Part shown: piece by piece, positions 34,381 to 43,530 of the stretch
Layout of the letters: the number at the start of each line of letters is the position of its first letter
Numbering within the stretch: the first letter of the stretch is position 1
From: a virus
DNA: 64,000 nt
IMG/VR virus record: IMGVR_UViG_3300021600_000005
Span: 1-64,000 of that record
Direction: 5' to 3' (one strand)
Notes under the pieces: model-generated
Told to the model about the DNA's origin: nothing
The model's database searches: none
Seen by the model: only the letters and a program-made list of their open reading frames with translations
Translations under genes and position numbers: made by a program

Positions 34381-35244
34381 TTATATTAATTCTTTTATTT
34401 CCTCAATAGTGAATTGTTCAACTTCAGATGAAAATGGACCGTCTTCTAATATTTTTTCATGAAAATTTTCTCCAGGTTGGAGACCAATAACATTTATTTT
34501 TTGTTTTGCGTTTTTTTGACCATATTTTTGATACATTGTTTCAAGTAAATTTTCAATACTCATTGATTTCATACCAGGGACATATGGTTTTGATGTGTTG
34601 CAATTATCTAAACAACTAAAAATTAAATCAATTGCTTGGTCAACTGTCCAAAAAAATCTTGTTGCTTTAGGTTCGGTAACTATTACAGGTTTATCATTTT
34701 GTATTAATTCTTTCCATTTACACAATACAGACCCTGTTGAATAAAGAACATTTCCATATCTAACTATTCTGTAATCACATTTAGGGTTTAATTCTTGATA
34801 TTGTGAACAAAGTCTTTCCATTAATAATTTACTAGCCCCATAAACACCAACAACTTGAGCCGCCTTATCCGTTGAAATACTAATAAAGAATTCTAAGTTT
34901 TCGTTTAGAGAACAATCTAATAGATTCATAGTACCTATTGTATTAGATTTAACGCATTCTCTAACTTGTTTTTCAGCTAAACCAACATGTTTTGATGCCG
35001 CCAAATGAAAAACGGCTTTAACATCTTTCATTGCTTGTTTTGAGTCAAATGGGTCAGAAATGTCCCCTGTTAAGATTTCAACATCAGGAAATTCTGATTT
35101 CAAATCAATTAATTTGCCTTCATTTCTGGCAATTGTCCGTACATTAGCTCCTAGTTTAAGTAATTCTTTTATTAAAGGTTTCCCTAAAAATCCTGAACCA
35201 CCGGTTACTAAAACTAATTTGTTTTTTAAATCGTATTTTTCCAT
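34381..35244 (-). CDS. NAD-dependent sugar epimerase/dehydratase
   Basis: 287 residues of the extended SDR superfamily, CapD/FlaA1-like. VLVTGGSGFLGKPLI binds NAD; YGASKLLMERL holds the catalytic Y-x3-K; ISTDKAA precedes it. Acts on a UDP-sugar in surface polysaccharide synthesis. Flanked by glycosyltransferases. Confidence 0.88.
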   Translation of the reverse strand: MEKYDLKNKLVLVTGGSGFLGKPLIKELLKLGANVRTIARNEGKLIDLKSEFPDVEILTGDISDPFDSKQAMKDVKAVFHLAASKHVGLAEKQVRECVKSNTIGTMNLLDCSLNENLEFFISISTDKAAQVVGVYGASKLLMERLCSQYQELNPKCDYRIVRYGNVLYSTGSVLCKWKELIQNDKPVIVTEPKATRFFWTVDQAIDLIFSCLDNCNTSKPYVPGMKSMSIENLLETMYQKYGQKNAKQKINVIGLQPGENFHEKILEDGPFSSEVEQFTIEEIKELI

Positions 35245-35257
35245 TTAAATTAAATTT

Positions 35258-36076
35258 TTATTTACCAAATATTTCAATTTCCCAACCACCAAGAACATTA
35301 TAAAACCAAGCATCGTTCATTAATGGTTCGAATTTTTTTATTCTATCATTTTCATGTTTTAATTTTTCCATTTGTTCGATATCTTCTTGTCTAATCGCTC
35401 TAACATTTATCATTCCGGGCCATTGATTACTTAAACATTCTATTTTTTTAATTGCCCATCTATCAACAGAACCAATAACTTTATATCCATCACCGTTTGC
35501 AAAAGACATACTTCCTATTGTTTCCCATCCCCAAGGTGTCCAATTTCTTTTAATATTTTTTAAAAACCATTTTCGATTCCAGATAGAAAAAGCCGCTGCG
35601 TTTTGATATAAATTAACATTACCTGGTGCAGAGTCAATAAGAGATATAAATTCAATACCGTTTTTTTCAACGTATGGTTTTACATGATTTTTATCTCGAG
35701 CGTGTTGTAAAGAAGGTTGTAAATCAATTCTACCTACATTTTCGTTTAACAATTCCAAACAAGTTTCAAAAACTTCAATGTCAACAGGTCTTGCTATCAT
35801 AAAATCATCTAATCCAAAAACAAAATATTCGTCTTTAATACTTGAAAAAAAATCAATTAAATAATTTGACCAACCATCAGCTCCCCCAACCTGTTCTTTT
35901 CCCATTGAGATAAATTCAAAATTACTTTCTAATTTAAAATCTGGAGGGGTAAAACCTAAAATTTTAACATTTATATCTTTACTCCAATATTTGTTAAAAA
36001 AATATTGGAAATATTTTACAATGAATATATTACTATCACATGTTGAAATGTATACATTCAATTTATTGGTTGTCAT
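35258..36076 (-). CDS. Putative glycosyltransferase
   Basis: 272 residues. LNVYISTCDSNIFIVKYFQYFFNKYW opens the chain; EYFVFGLDDFMIA supplies a DDF motif in the expected place for a metal site. From memory such proteins occur in phage sugar clusters. First gene of the 31801-36076 sugar block. Confidence 0.6.
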   Translation of the reverse strand: MTTNKLNVYISTCDSNIFIVKYFQYFFNKYWSKDINVKILGFTPPDFKLESNFEFISMGKEQVGGADGWSNYLIDFFSSIKDEYFVFGLDDFMIARPVDIEVFETCLELLNENVGRIDLQPSLQHARDKNHVKPYVEKNGIEFISLIDSAPGNVNLYQNAAAFSIWNRKWFLKNIKRNWTPWGWETIGSMSFANGDGYKVIGSVDRWAIKKIECLSNQWPGMINVRAIRQEDIEQMEKLKHENDRIKKFEPLMNDAWFYNVLGGWEIEIFGK

Positions 36077-36086
36077 AACTTTTATA

Positions 36087-36512
36087 TTAATTTATTTTAT
36101 TCATGTGTCTAATATAGTTTATTAATAAACTATCTATGTTTGCTTTACCAACTGGATTAGCTGATTGTATATTGTATAATGGTAATGATTTATTATTATC
36201 TAAACAATAGTCAACTAACCATTTAGCACAATCAAACCCTGTTTTTTCTTTTTGTTTTAATAATCTTGACTTTTTCTTAGTCATGCCTTTGGACCTTGCA
36301 TCTAAAGACACGTCCATCCCTAAATCGTGGTCAAAACATATTGCTTCAGGTAATTCGTTATTTTTAATCCAATTAATAAATTCGTTATAAGACTTAACCC
36401 ATTCTATATGTTTTAAATCATCATTTAATATTGGACTAAATGTAACAACCCAGTGATTTTCAAACGGGTTTCTTACATCATCTAACCAAAGCAATGTCCC
36501 CTTATTTTTCAT
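36087..36512 (-). CDS. Receiver-like (cyclic-phosphate-processing type) protein
   Basis: 141 residues. LLWLDDVRNPF, then ICFDHDLG, TGFDCAKWLVDYC and IQSANPVGKANI match the cPPRec family of stand-alone receiver-like domains, proposed to act on cyclic phosphate ends or nucleotides. The assignment is from remembered motifs. Confidence 0.65.
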   Translation of the reverse strand: MKNKGTLLWLDDVRNPFENHWVVTFSPILNDDLKHIEWVKSYNEFINWIKNNELPEAICFDHDLGMDVSLDARSKGMTKKKSRLLKQKEKTGFDCAKWLVDYCLDNNKSLPLYNIQSANPVGKANIDSLLINYIRHMNKIN

Positions 36513-37180
36513 AAGTTTTTTATTTCTTGTTTAACTTCATTCCAATAATTAAATCTTTTAGTTTCCCATTGAACATTATCACTTCCATTCCAATTATAAC
36601 ATTCATTGATAATTTCGTAAACTGCGATTGTCGCCGCATGTTTACCACCATCTATTGTTAGGAGACATTCGTTTTCGTATTTTTCAACTAGTTCTATTGC
36701 TTTTTCTTTTGGTGTCATAGTTTTATTTTCTTCAATATGTTCATATGCTCCATCTCTTTCTAATTCTTCAGGTGTTGCAAATGGTTTTAGACATTGTTCT
36801 TTCCAATATTGTTCTTCTAACTCCTCTGTCCAATCTTCAGTGTGTTCATATGCTCCATCTGGACCAATTTGAAAGTCATCACTAATATATGGTTCATCTT
36901 CTAAACCATCATTTAACGTTACATCCCAATCCTTTAATTCAGATTCTTCAGGTGTAATTATCTTAGCGTATTTAGGAAAGTGCTCAGGTCCGTTGTTATC
37001 ATAGCCAGCGACCATTTCAAATTCTACTTCTAAACCTTCATTAGAGTCGTATAGTTTTAACCCATCTATATGGCCATTGTCTACTAATGGATACTGGTTG
37101 ATTAGTTTAGCGTCTGGTCCTTCTTTAACCACTTGCTTTACTACCCACCCACGATTTGTTTTATTTAATATTCCTTTCAT
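36509..37180 (-). CDS. Acidic protein with internal DGAYEH repeat
   Basis: 223 residues. DGAYEHTED and DGAYEHIEE mark an internal duplication in the middle. The C-terminus (KEKAIELVEKY...YWNEVKQEI) is a helical module seen in many phage hypotheticals as I remember them. Overlaps both neighbours by 4 bases. Confidence 0.7.
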   Translation of the reverse strand: MKGILNKTNRGWVVKQVVKEGPDAKLINQYPLVDNGHIDGLKLYDSNEGLEVEFEMVAGYDNNGPEHFPKYAKIITPEESELKDWDVTLNDGLEDEPYISDDFQIGPDGAYEHTEDWTEELEEQYWKEQCLKPFATPEELERDGAYEHIEENKTMTPKEKAIELVEKYENECLLTIDGGKHAATIAVYEIINECYNWNGSDNVQWETKRFNYWNEVKQEIKNL

Positions 37181-37860
37181 ATTTCAATTATATTTCCGTT
37201 ACTACTTAATTTACCAAACTTACCATCAGTTACTACACTTCCATTACTATAGATTGTATCACCTATTGATAGTTTCATTGTTCCTGCATTAATGATGTCT
37301 TCGCTATTGTGGATATGACCAAACAAACATAGTTTAGGTTTTAAATTTAACATACGCTTTTTAAGTGAAGTATCACCACAAAATTCTAATTTACCAGTTA
37401 CATCATAAGATAAGTCTAGTATTCCTTTTGGTGGTCCATGTACAACTACAATATTAGTATCATCAGGAATATGTTTCCAAACCTCAGAAGTCTTAGCTCT
37501 ATTCTTATTGAATGCCCATCCATTACCAAATGTTGGTGTGATTGGAGAACCCCATATTTTAATCCCTTCTATTTCAATCCAATCATTCTCCAAGTATATA
37601 ATACCTGCTCTTTCAAAGTCATCTTTTTTAATAAAGTTTCTTTCAATACAAACGTCGTGATTACCTGCTACAAATACTTTATATTTGATTGGTAATAAGC
37701 TATACCAAGATATAAAACTTTGCATTTCATCTTCACTTAGGTAAGGGTCTCTTGGATTAGTAGCGTCTCCACTATGAATCACAATGTCAATATTTTCTGG
37801 AATATCTAATAACTCATGATATGTGTGAGTGTCCGATATATGCCATACTGTTTGTTTCAT
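37177..37860 (-). CDS. Calcineurin-like metallophosphoesterase
   Basis: 227 residues with all five metal-site blocks: ISDTHTYHE, HSGDATN, GNHDVC, VVVHGPP and FGHIHNSED. A di-metal hydrolase for a phosphoester, perhaps a nucleotide or cyclic nucleotide. Lies next to the receiver-like gene, so a joint role in nucleotide repair or signalling is possible. Confidence 0.85.
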   Translation of the reverse strand: MKQTVWHISDTHTYHELLDIPENIDIVIHSGDATNPRDPYLSEDEMQSFISWYSLLPIKYKVFVAGNHDVCIERNFIKKDDFERAGIIYLENDWIEIEGIKIWGSPITPTFGNGWAFNKNRAKTSEVWKHIPDDTNIVVVHGPPKGILDLSYDVTGKLEFCGDTSLKKRMLNLKPKLCLFGHIHNSEDIINAGTMKLSIGDTIYSNGSVVTDGKFGKLSSNGNIIEI

Positions 37861-37861
37861 G

Positions 37862-38209
37862 TTATTTAGTTATTAGTTCGTAAGTTGAATTTTGTGTTTG
37901 AAATTTAATGTATCCTTCTCTTTGTTCCACTATCTCAGTAATTACCGTTGTAAGCCAAGTATAACTTACTGGATGTGGATTTAATATTAATGACCTCCCA
38001 ATAGACGGTTCATCATGTATTTCTTTACCTGTAGATTCACCAATTTCATTCCATTCAACCCAACCAATATTTGAACCTACATTAATTAAACCATCGTTTA
38101 ATCTTTTTAAGGTATATTTTGACGGTTCATCTATTGGTACGATTGAATCGGATATTCTTGGTACGATTGAATCAGCATCATATTTATTTTGTTTTCCTAT
38201 TTTGTTCAT
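37862..38209 (-). CDS. Conserved small phage protein
   Basis: 115 residues. SIGRSLILNPHPVSYTWLTTVITEI and KFQTQNSTYELI resemble a phage protein of unknown function I have seen near phosphoesterases. One base from the phosphoesterase gene. Confidence 0.65.
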   Translation of the reverse strand: MNKIGKQNKYDADSIVPRISDSIVPIDEPSKYTLKRLNDGLINVGSNIGWVEWNEIGESTGKEIHDEPSIGRSLILNPHPVSYTWLTTVITEIVEQREGYIKFQTQNSTYELITK

Positions 38210-38222
38210 ATTAGTCTTGTTT

Positions 38223-38324
38223 TTAAAATGACCATACTAAAAAAGGTATACTTAAAAATAACACTATTCCTAGTATTAATAATAAATGTGCTCCAACATA
38301 TTCTATTTTTTCTTTTGTTATCAT
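38223..38324 (-). CDS. 33-residue membrane peptide
   Basis: MITKEKIEYVGAHLL followed by one hydrophobic helix ending WSF. Start overlaps the stop of the gene before (ATGA), supporting translation. Confidence 0.5.
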   Translation of the reverse strand: MITKEKIEYVGAHLLLILGIVLFLSIPFLVWSF

Positions 38325-38425
38325 TTTGTTATTAAATTTAATGAGTTTATTGATAAAAACAAAACACCAATAGTGGTAAAACCAATAATTAAAATTATTA
38401 GTATTTCAATCGGTGTTAAAAACAT
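38321..38425 (-). CDS. 34-residue membrane peptide
   Basis: MFLTPIEILIILIIGFTTIG and a short tail: a single transmembrane helix. Starts one base beyond the stop of 38427 and overlaps 38223 by 4 bases. Confidence 0.5.
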   Translation of the reverse strand: MFLTPIEILIILIIGFTTIGVLFLSINSLNLITK

Positions 38426-38426
38426 T

Positions 38427-38537
38427 TTATTTATTTTCATATTTTCCAATTTTAATTAGTAATCCTAAAGATATTAACAATACCACAGCTCCAATTATTT
38501 TACTTGCGGCTTCATATGTATTATTAGATATTTCCAT
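38427..38537 (-). CDS. 36-residue membrane peptide
   Basis: MEISNNTYEAASKIIGAVVL, then a hydrophobic helix and a KIGKYENK tail. First of a chain of three tiny single-span genes with almost no spacing. Confidence 0.5.
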   Translation of the reverse strand: MEISNNTYEAASKIIGAVVLLISLGLLIKIGKYENK

Positions 38538-38605
38538 TTTAGTTTAACAATTAATTTATTCTTTCAAAGATACATTAAAATTTAAATATAAACAAATAAA
38601 TTTAT

Positions 38606-38785
38606 TTATAATTTAGTTCTTTTAACTTTTTTACCAACAGGCAGTTCGTTTGATTTATATTTTACCTCAACTTCATATGGGTTTATTGAACTTATTTTTG
38701 AATTATATTTCCATATGAATTTAGCAACGTCATTTTCAGAAATAACTTCCCATTTAAAATTATTTAACGTTTTATTTTTTTCCAT
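38606..38785 (-). CDS. 59-residue basic protein
   Basis: MEKNKTLNNFKWEVISENDV, then Lys-rich (VGKKVKRTKL). Same orientation as the three membrane peptides and divergent from the protease gene at 38843. Unknown. Confidence 0.55.
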   Translation of the reverse strand: MEKNKTLNNFKWEVISENDVAKFIWKYNSKISSINPYEVEVKYKSNELPVGKKVKRTKL

Positions 38786-38842
38786 TTAACAATGATAGTT
38801 AAAAAATAGATAAAAACCTAATTAAATGTATTTATAAGAGGT

Positions 38843-39886
38843 ATGAATATTATAATTAAAGAACATCAATATTTAAAAATATTAACTGAATCTTTAGGGG
38901 TTTCTAGAGCAAGTTTACATTATGTTAATGTGATTTATAAAATATTGGAACCTACGGTCTTAAAATTTTTAAATTCAAATCGTGATTTAAATGAAAAAAT
39001 AAATATTGATTTAAATGATTTAAAGGAAGTTTATCAAGATTTTCCTGAAGATTATATTGAATTTCCAATTGAACAAATTGTTATTAATCTTAATTGTAAA
39101 AAAATAAATAAAATTAATGACAATGCGAATTTTTTTTCTGGGGGAGGGGCTTATAGTATTAGACCAAAAAAAGAAAAAACAACCCATGTAAAAATTCCAT
39201 CTAAATTCTTACCAAAATATGTTACAGACGAAATAAATAAAACTATTATTTCTGAGTTTGATTTTACGGTTACTATATTTAAAAACTATGAAGAAACTAA
39301 TAAAGACGATTTATTGTTTTTATTACGTGATGCAATATCTCATGAATGTAACCATATGTTTGAGTATTATAAAAGAAACGAAAACAATGCTCCCGATGTG
39401 GATAACAGATTTACCTGGTCAGGAGTTAAAAATTACAACGTACCTAAAAACATTTGGAATATTTGGGAACAATTTACAACAATGCTTTATTTTTCTCAAC
39501 CACAAGAAATGAATGCTATGACACAAGAAGTTTATAGTGTTAGTTTAAGGAAATCTTTTGAAGAATTTAAACAAGGTGGTTATTGGCGCTCCGCAATTGT
39601 TATGGAAAATTTTGACGCTGACGAATTTATGGACAATTTAGTTAATGAGATTAATAAATATAATCCAGACTATATTAAACCTATACTAATAAATTTAAGA
39701 AATTGGTTTATAAAAGATTATGTAAATTATGGGGTTTCTGAAAAACTTCCAATAAATCAAAAACTTTTAAGTAAAAAAGAAATTTTTAGTTTGACAAAAT
39801 TTTTTGAACCAAGAATACGGTTAGCCGGTAAAAAACTTAAATCTAATTTCATTAGGACTTTTTCTATCCCTAGAGAATCGATATAA
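38843..39886 (+). CDS. HExxH metalloprotease with MNIIIKE leader
   Basis: 347 residues. Leader MNIIIKEHQYLKILTE (IKE, LTE); TATTTAT at 38829-38835, 7 bases before the ATG. H167-E-C-N-H171 in AISHECNHMFEYYKR, with a downstream EMNAMTQEVY that may provide the third ligand. Three WVEETLNLK-family genes follow, the first preceded by a remnant of that family's tail. Confidence 0.75.
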   Translation: MNIIIKEHQYLKILTESLGVSRASLHYVNVIYKILEPTVLKFLNSNRDLNEKINIDLNDLKEVYQDFPEDYIEFPIEQIVINLNCKKINKINDNANFFSGGGAYSIRPKKEKTTHVKIPSKFLPKYVTDEINKTIISEFDFTVTIFKNYEETNKDDLLFLLRDAISHECNHMFEYYKRNENNAPDVDNRFTWSGVKNYNVPKNIWNIWEQFTTMLYFSQPQEMNAMTQEVYSVSLRKSFEEFKQGGYWRSAIVMENFDADEFMDNLVNEINKYNPDYIKPILINLRNWFIKDYVNYGVSEKLPINQKLLSKKEIFSLTKFFEPRIRLAGKKLKSNFIRTFSIPRESI

Positions 39887-39930
39887 TGACTGGTCAGAAG
39901 AAACATTAAATTTTAAGGTATTTATATAAA

Positions 39931-40245
39931 ATGAAAATTAACATAACTAAAACACAAAGAGCAAGATTGGTTAAGGATTGGTTAAACGATATGTTTTCTG
40001 GTGCTGAAATAAAAAATACTGATTATGGTAATTCTTATTATATTAAAAATGAAAAAAACCTTGCTTTTCAGAATAAAAAAAATAAAGATTTTCGGTTTGA
40101 TTACGACCTAATTTGGTCATTTTTAGAATCCATTTTTTCACTTGAATATGAAGAACTGCAATCTATCACAAAAGACTGGTTGGACGAGACATTAAATTTG
40201 AAGGGATATACAACATCTTATTTACGCAACTTATCTTGGACATAG
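39931..40245 (+). CDS. WVEETLNLK-family protein (array 1)
   Basis: 104 residues: MKINITKTQRARLVKDWLND start, central strand region with an extra insert, then FLESIFSLEYEELQSITKDW and LDETLNLKGYTT. TATTTAT at 39919-39925 (5 bases). After its TAG the frame continues as LGETLNLKVFI and a second stop. Confidence 0.85.
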   Translation: MKINITKTQRARLVKDWLNDMFSGAEIKNTDYGNSYYIKNEKNLAFQNKKNKDFRFDYDLIWSFLESIFSLEYEELQSITKDWLDETLNLKGYTTSYLRNLSWT

Positions 40246-40282
40246 TTGGGCGAGACATTAAATTTGAAGGTATTTATATAAA

Positions 40283-40582
40283 ATGAAAATTAACATAACT
40301 AAAACACAAAGGGCAAGATTGGTTAAGGATTGGTTAAACGATATGTTTTCTGATACTGAAATAATTGATTCTTATTATGTTAAAAATGGAAAAAAAATTG
40401 CTTTTCGGGAGAAAGAAAATAAAGAGTTTTGGTTTGATTATGACTTAATTTGGTCATTTTTAGAATCCATGTTTTCACTTAAATATAAAGAACTGCAAGC
40501 TATTACAGAAGACTGGGTGGATGAAACATTAAATTTTAGGGGTTATACAACTTCGCCTCACATGTATCTCGAACAACGTTAG
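40283..40582 (+). CDS. WVEETLNLK-family protein (array 2)
   Basis: 99 residues, same layout as 39931; TATTTAT box with 5-base spacing. After its TAG the same frame reads VDETLNLKVII and stops, again a decayed tail repeat. Confidence 0.85.
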   Translation: MKINITKTQRARLVKDWLNDMFSDTEIIDSYYVKNGKKIAFREKENKEFWFDYDLIWSFLESMFSLKYKELQAITEDWVDETLNFRGYTTSPHMYLEQR

Positions 40583-40619
40583 GTGGATGAAACATTAAAT
40601 TTGAAAGTAATTATATAAA

Positions 40620-40925
40620 ATGAAAATTAACATAACAAAAACACAAAGAGCAAGATTGGTTAAGGAATGGTTAAACGATATGTTTTCTGATGTTGAAATT
40701 ATTGGTTCTTTTGATAATAGAGGAGTGACTTATAGTAAAAACGGAGAAAATATTGCTTTCCAGGATAAAAAAGATAAAGACTTTTGGTTTGATTATGATA
40801 TAATTTGGTTATTTTTAGAATCTATGTTTTCGCTCGAATATGAAGAACTGCAATCCATTACAGAAGACTGGTTGGAAAAAACATTAAATTTGAAAGGTTA
40901 TAGAACGTCAGGGGCTCCAGTGTAA
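40620..40925 (+). CDS. WVEETLNLK-family protein (array 3)
   Basis: 101 residues. The upstream box is a variant (TAATTAT). After the stop the tail motif recurs in another frame. A terminator follows at 40979-41002. Confidence 0.85.
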   Translation: MKINITKTQRARLVKEWLNDMFSDVEIIGSFDNRGVTYSKNGENIAFQDKKDKDFWFDYDIIWLFLESMFSLEYEELQSITEDWLEKTLNLKGYRTSGAPV

Positions 40926-40978
40926 TTAAACACATTTGTTGGATGAGACATTAAATTTAAGGGACAAACAAGTATATT

Positions 40979-41002
40979 AACTGACATTATGTCAGTTTTT
41001 TT
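40979..41002 (+). terminator. Terminator after the array
   Basis: AACTGACAT and ATGTCAGTT form a perfect 9-base-pair inverted repeat around a single T, followed by T-rich sequence. Such a tight loop must open a few pairs to fold. Confidence 0.7.
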
Positions 41003-41084
41003 ATGCTTGGTATAATTTTTAATATGTGGGGTTTGTGCTTGACACATTAAAATTAAAAATATATATTTTAATAAAAAATTATTT

Positions 41085-42956
41085 ATGGGTAAAATTATTG
41101 GTATTGATTTAGGAACTACGAATTCGTGTGTTTCTGTAATGGAAAATGGGGAACCTGTTGTTATAACAAATAACGAAGGAAAAAGAACCACCCCCTCAAT
41201 TGTTGGTTTTTTAAAAGATGGTGAAAGAAAAATTGGTGACCCGGCAAAAAGACAATCGGTTACAAATCCAACTAACACTGTTTATTCAATAAAAAGATTT
41301 ATGGGGTTAAATTTTGACGAATCAAAATCAGAAATTAAAAAAGTACCTTATAAAGTTGTTAAAGGTGATAATAATACAACTAGAGTTGATATTGACGGAA
41401 AATTATATTCTCCTCAAGAAATTTCATCAGTTATTTTACAAAAAATGAAACAAACTGCTGAAGATTATTTAGGTCAAGAAGTGACTGAAGCGGTTATTAC
41501 AGTTCCGGCTTATTTTAACGACGCTCAACGTCAATCAACAAAAGAAGCCGCAGAAATTGTTGGGTTAAAAGTTGCTAGAATTATTAATGAGCCTACAGCT
41601 GCCGCCTTAGCTTATGGTTTTGACAAAAAAGATAAAGATATGAAAATCGTTGTTTTTGATTGTGGTGGAGGAACTCACGATGTTTCAGTGTTACAATTAG
41701 GAGATGGTATTTTTGAAGTGTTATCTACTGACGGAAATACTCATTTAGGTGGAGATGATTTTGATGACGTTATTATTGACTATTTAGTAAAAGAGTTTAA
41801 AAAAGATAATGGTATTGACCTTAAAAAAGATTCAATGGCGTTACAACGATTGAGAGAGGCGGCTGAAAAAGCTAAAATAGAACTTTCTTCGTCGATTTCA
41901 ACTGAAATTAATTTACCTTACATTATGCCGGTAGACGGTATTCCTAAACATTTGGTTACTAATTTAACAAGGTCAAAATTTGAACAATTAGTTAATGATT
42001 TAGTTAAAAAAACAATTAACCCATGTAAATCCGCTTTAGAAAAGGCTAAATTAAAAGTATCGGATATTGATGAAATTATTCTTGTTGGGGGGTCAACTCG
42101 TATTCCAGTTATTCAACAAGCGGTGAAAGACTTTTTTGGTAAAGAACCGTCAAAAAGTGTTAATCCTGATGAAGTTGTTGCTCTTGGAGCCGCAATTCAA
42201 GGGGGAGTATTAGGTGGTGACGTTAAAGATGTTTTATTATTAGATGTTACTCCGTTATCCTTAGGTATTGAAACTATGGGAGGTGTTTTTACTAAATTAA
42301 TAGATTCAAATACAACTATTCCAACCAGACAGTCTCAAGTATTTTCGACAGCTGTTGATAATCAACCAAGTGTAGAAATACATGTTTTGCAAGGCGAACG
42401 TCCAATGTCATCCGATAACAAAACAATTGGAAGATTTCATTTAGATGGACTTCCTCCGGCTCGTAGAGGAACACCTCAAATTGAAGTGGTTTTTGATATT
42501 GACGCTAATGGTATTATAAATGTTTCAGCAATTGATAAAGCGACTGATAAAAAACAATCAATACGTATTGAATCATCTACTGGTTTATCAAAAGAAGAAA
42601 TTCAAAAAATGAAACAAGACGCTGAGTTAAACGCCGAATCAGACAAAAAGAAAAAAGAAGATGTTGAAACGTTAAATACTGCGGACAACTTAATGTTTCA
42701 AACTGAGAAAACTTTAAATGAAAGTGAAACTAAAATTCCATCGGATAAAAAAACTGAAATTGATAACACAATTAAAGAACTAAGACAACATCATTTAGAA
42801 AAAAATATTCCAATGGTTGAAAAATTAATGGGTGAACTTAATGAACAAATTCAAAAAGTTGTTAGTGTGATGTACGAATCAAAAGAACCTCAAGATAATT
42901 CCACAGAAAATTCTGGTGAAAACTTAACAGATGTTGAGTTTGAAAACGTTAAATAA
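41085..42956 (+). CDS. dnaK: Hsp70 chaperone DnaK
   Basis: 623 residues, full length for Dna[21 protein letters not shown] starts the ATPase domain; the second phosphate motif reads [13 protein letters not shown], where bacterial DnaK usually has [20 protein letters not shown] and LVGGSTRIP are standard; the substrate domain has [13 protein letters not shown]; the tail ends DVEFENVK. Assists folding with DnaJ and GrpE, neither of which is encoded here as a full gene. No TATTTAT box. A phage-encoded complete DnaK is unusual. Confidence 0.97.
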   Translation: MGKIIGIDLGTTNSCVSVMENGEPVVITNNEGKRTTPSIVGFLKDGERKIGDPAKRQSVTNPTNTVYSIKRFMGLNFDESKSEIKKVPYKVVKGDNNTTRVDIDGKLYSPQEISSVILQKMKQTAEDYLGQEVTEAVITVPAYFNDAQRQSTKEAAEIVGLKVARIINEPTAAALAYGFDKKDKDMKIVVFDCGGGTHDVSVLQLGDGIFEVLSTDGNTHLGGDDFDDVIIDYLVKEFKKDNGIDLKKDSMALQRLREAAEKAKIELSSSISTEINLPYIMPVDGIPKHLVTNLTRSKFEQLVNDLVKKTINPCKSALEKAKLKVSDIDEIILVGGSTRIPVIQQAVKDFFGKEPSKSVNPDEVVALGAAIQGGVLGGDVKDVLLLDVTPLSLGIETMGGVFTKLIDSNTTIPTRQSQVFSTAVDNQPSVEIHVLQGERPMSSDNKTIGRFHLDGLPPARRGTPQIEVVFDIDANGIINVSAIDKATDKKQSIRIESSTGLSKEEIQKMKQDAELNAESDKKKKEDVETLNTADNLMFQTEKTLNESETKIPSDKKTEIDNTIKELRQHHLEKNIPMVEKLMGELNEQIQKVVSVMYESKEPQDNSTENSGENLTDVEFENVK

Positions 42957-42960
42957 AATG

Positions 42961-42992
42961 ACCCCTTCTTAAAAAAGAGGGGGTTTTTATTT
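42961..42992. terminator. Terminator after dnaK
   Basis: ACCCCTTCTT pairs with AAGAGGGGGT, followed by T5. Also fits the end of the convergent gene at 42987. Confidence 0.8.
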
Positions 42993-43202
42993 TTTCTTAG
43001 AGGTAAACTTATCAACTGATGAAAGTCCAAGACATCCAAATGCTAATAAAGCGACTGATTCTACTAATATATTAGAAGGAGCTTGGTCTAATGATGAAAA
43101 TGAGTTATGATACATTGTAACACAAAGTGCTACCGTACAAAAAAGACCACAAACTCTTTTCATTGATAATTTACCTGTTTCGTCAAAAAATAATTGCTTC
43201 AT
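42987..43202 (-). CDS. Small two-helix membrane protein, holin-like
   Basis: 71 residues: KRVCGLFCTVALCVTMYH and VESVALLAFGCLGLSSV are two spans, with a Lys-rich C-terminus (DKFTSKKK). This size and topology fits a holin, but no family is certain. Confidence 0.65.
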   Translation of the reverse strand: MKQLFFDETGKLSMKRVCGLFCTVALCVTMYHNSFSSLDQAPSNILVESVALLAFGCLGLSSVDKFTSKKK

Positions 43203-43248
43203 AATGTTTTTTATTATAAATATTTACATTTTTTATTAAAGAACTATA

Positions 43249-43383
43249 TTAACGACCTTGTCCTTTATATTTTTTTGGTTTTTCCGATTTTGGACCAAAA
43301 CTTTTTTTTAATTTTCCTGATTTTTTAACACCAAAAGTCACTTTCTTTGAGCCAGAGTCTTTTGAAACTTTAGATTTTGCCAT
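43249..43383 (-). CDS. 44-residue very basic protein
   Basis: MAKSKVSKDSGSKKVTFGVK and a Lys/Gly/Pro tail ending GQGR, about one third Lys. It could bind nucleic acid. Same strand as the membrane gene before it. Confidence 0.6.
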   Translation of the reverse strand: MAKSKVSKDSGSKKVTFGVKKSGKLKKSFGPKSEKPKKYKGQGR

Positions 43384-43530
43384 AAATTATTTTTTTAAAA
43401 TAAATATTGTTAAAACCATTTACTTTTAAAATATTGTTAAAATTATTTTATTTTTAATTAATATTTTTCAATTAATTTTTAATAAAATAAATTCAAACTA
43501 TCATATATTTATTTAAAAAGAATTTCTTAA

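Larger units (their letters stand above)
39887..40978 (+). repeat. Tandem gene array with repeated tail fragments
   Basis: Three paralogous genes (39931, 40283, 40620), each preceded by a short fragment that would translate as part of the family's own tail (E-E/D-TLNxKV). The motif therefore occurs both at each gene's end and again after its stop: about 39891-39930, 40179-40206, 40248-40282, 40515-40540, 40582-40617, 40874-40899 and 40939-40963. Confidence 0.8.
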
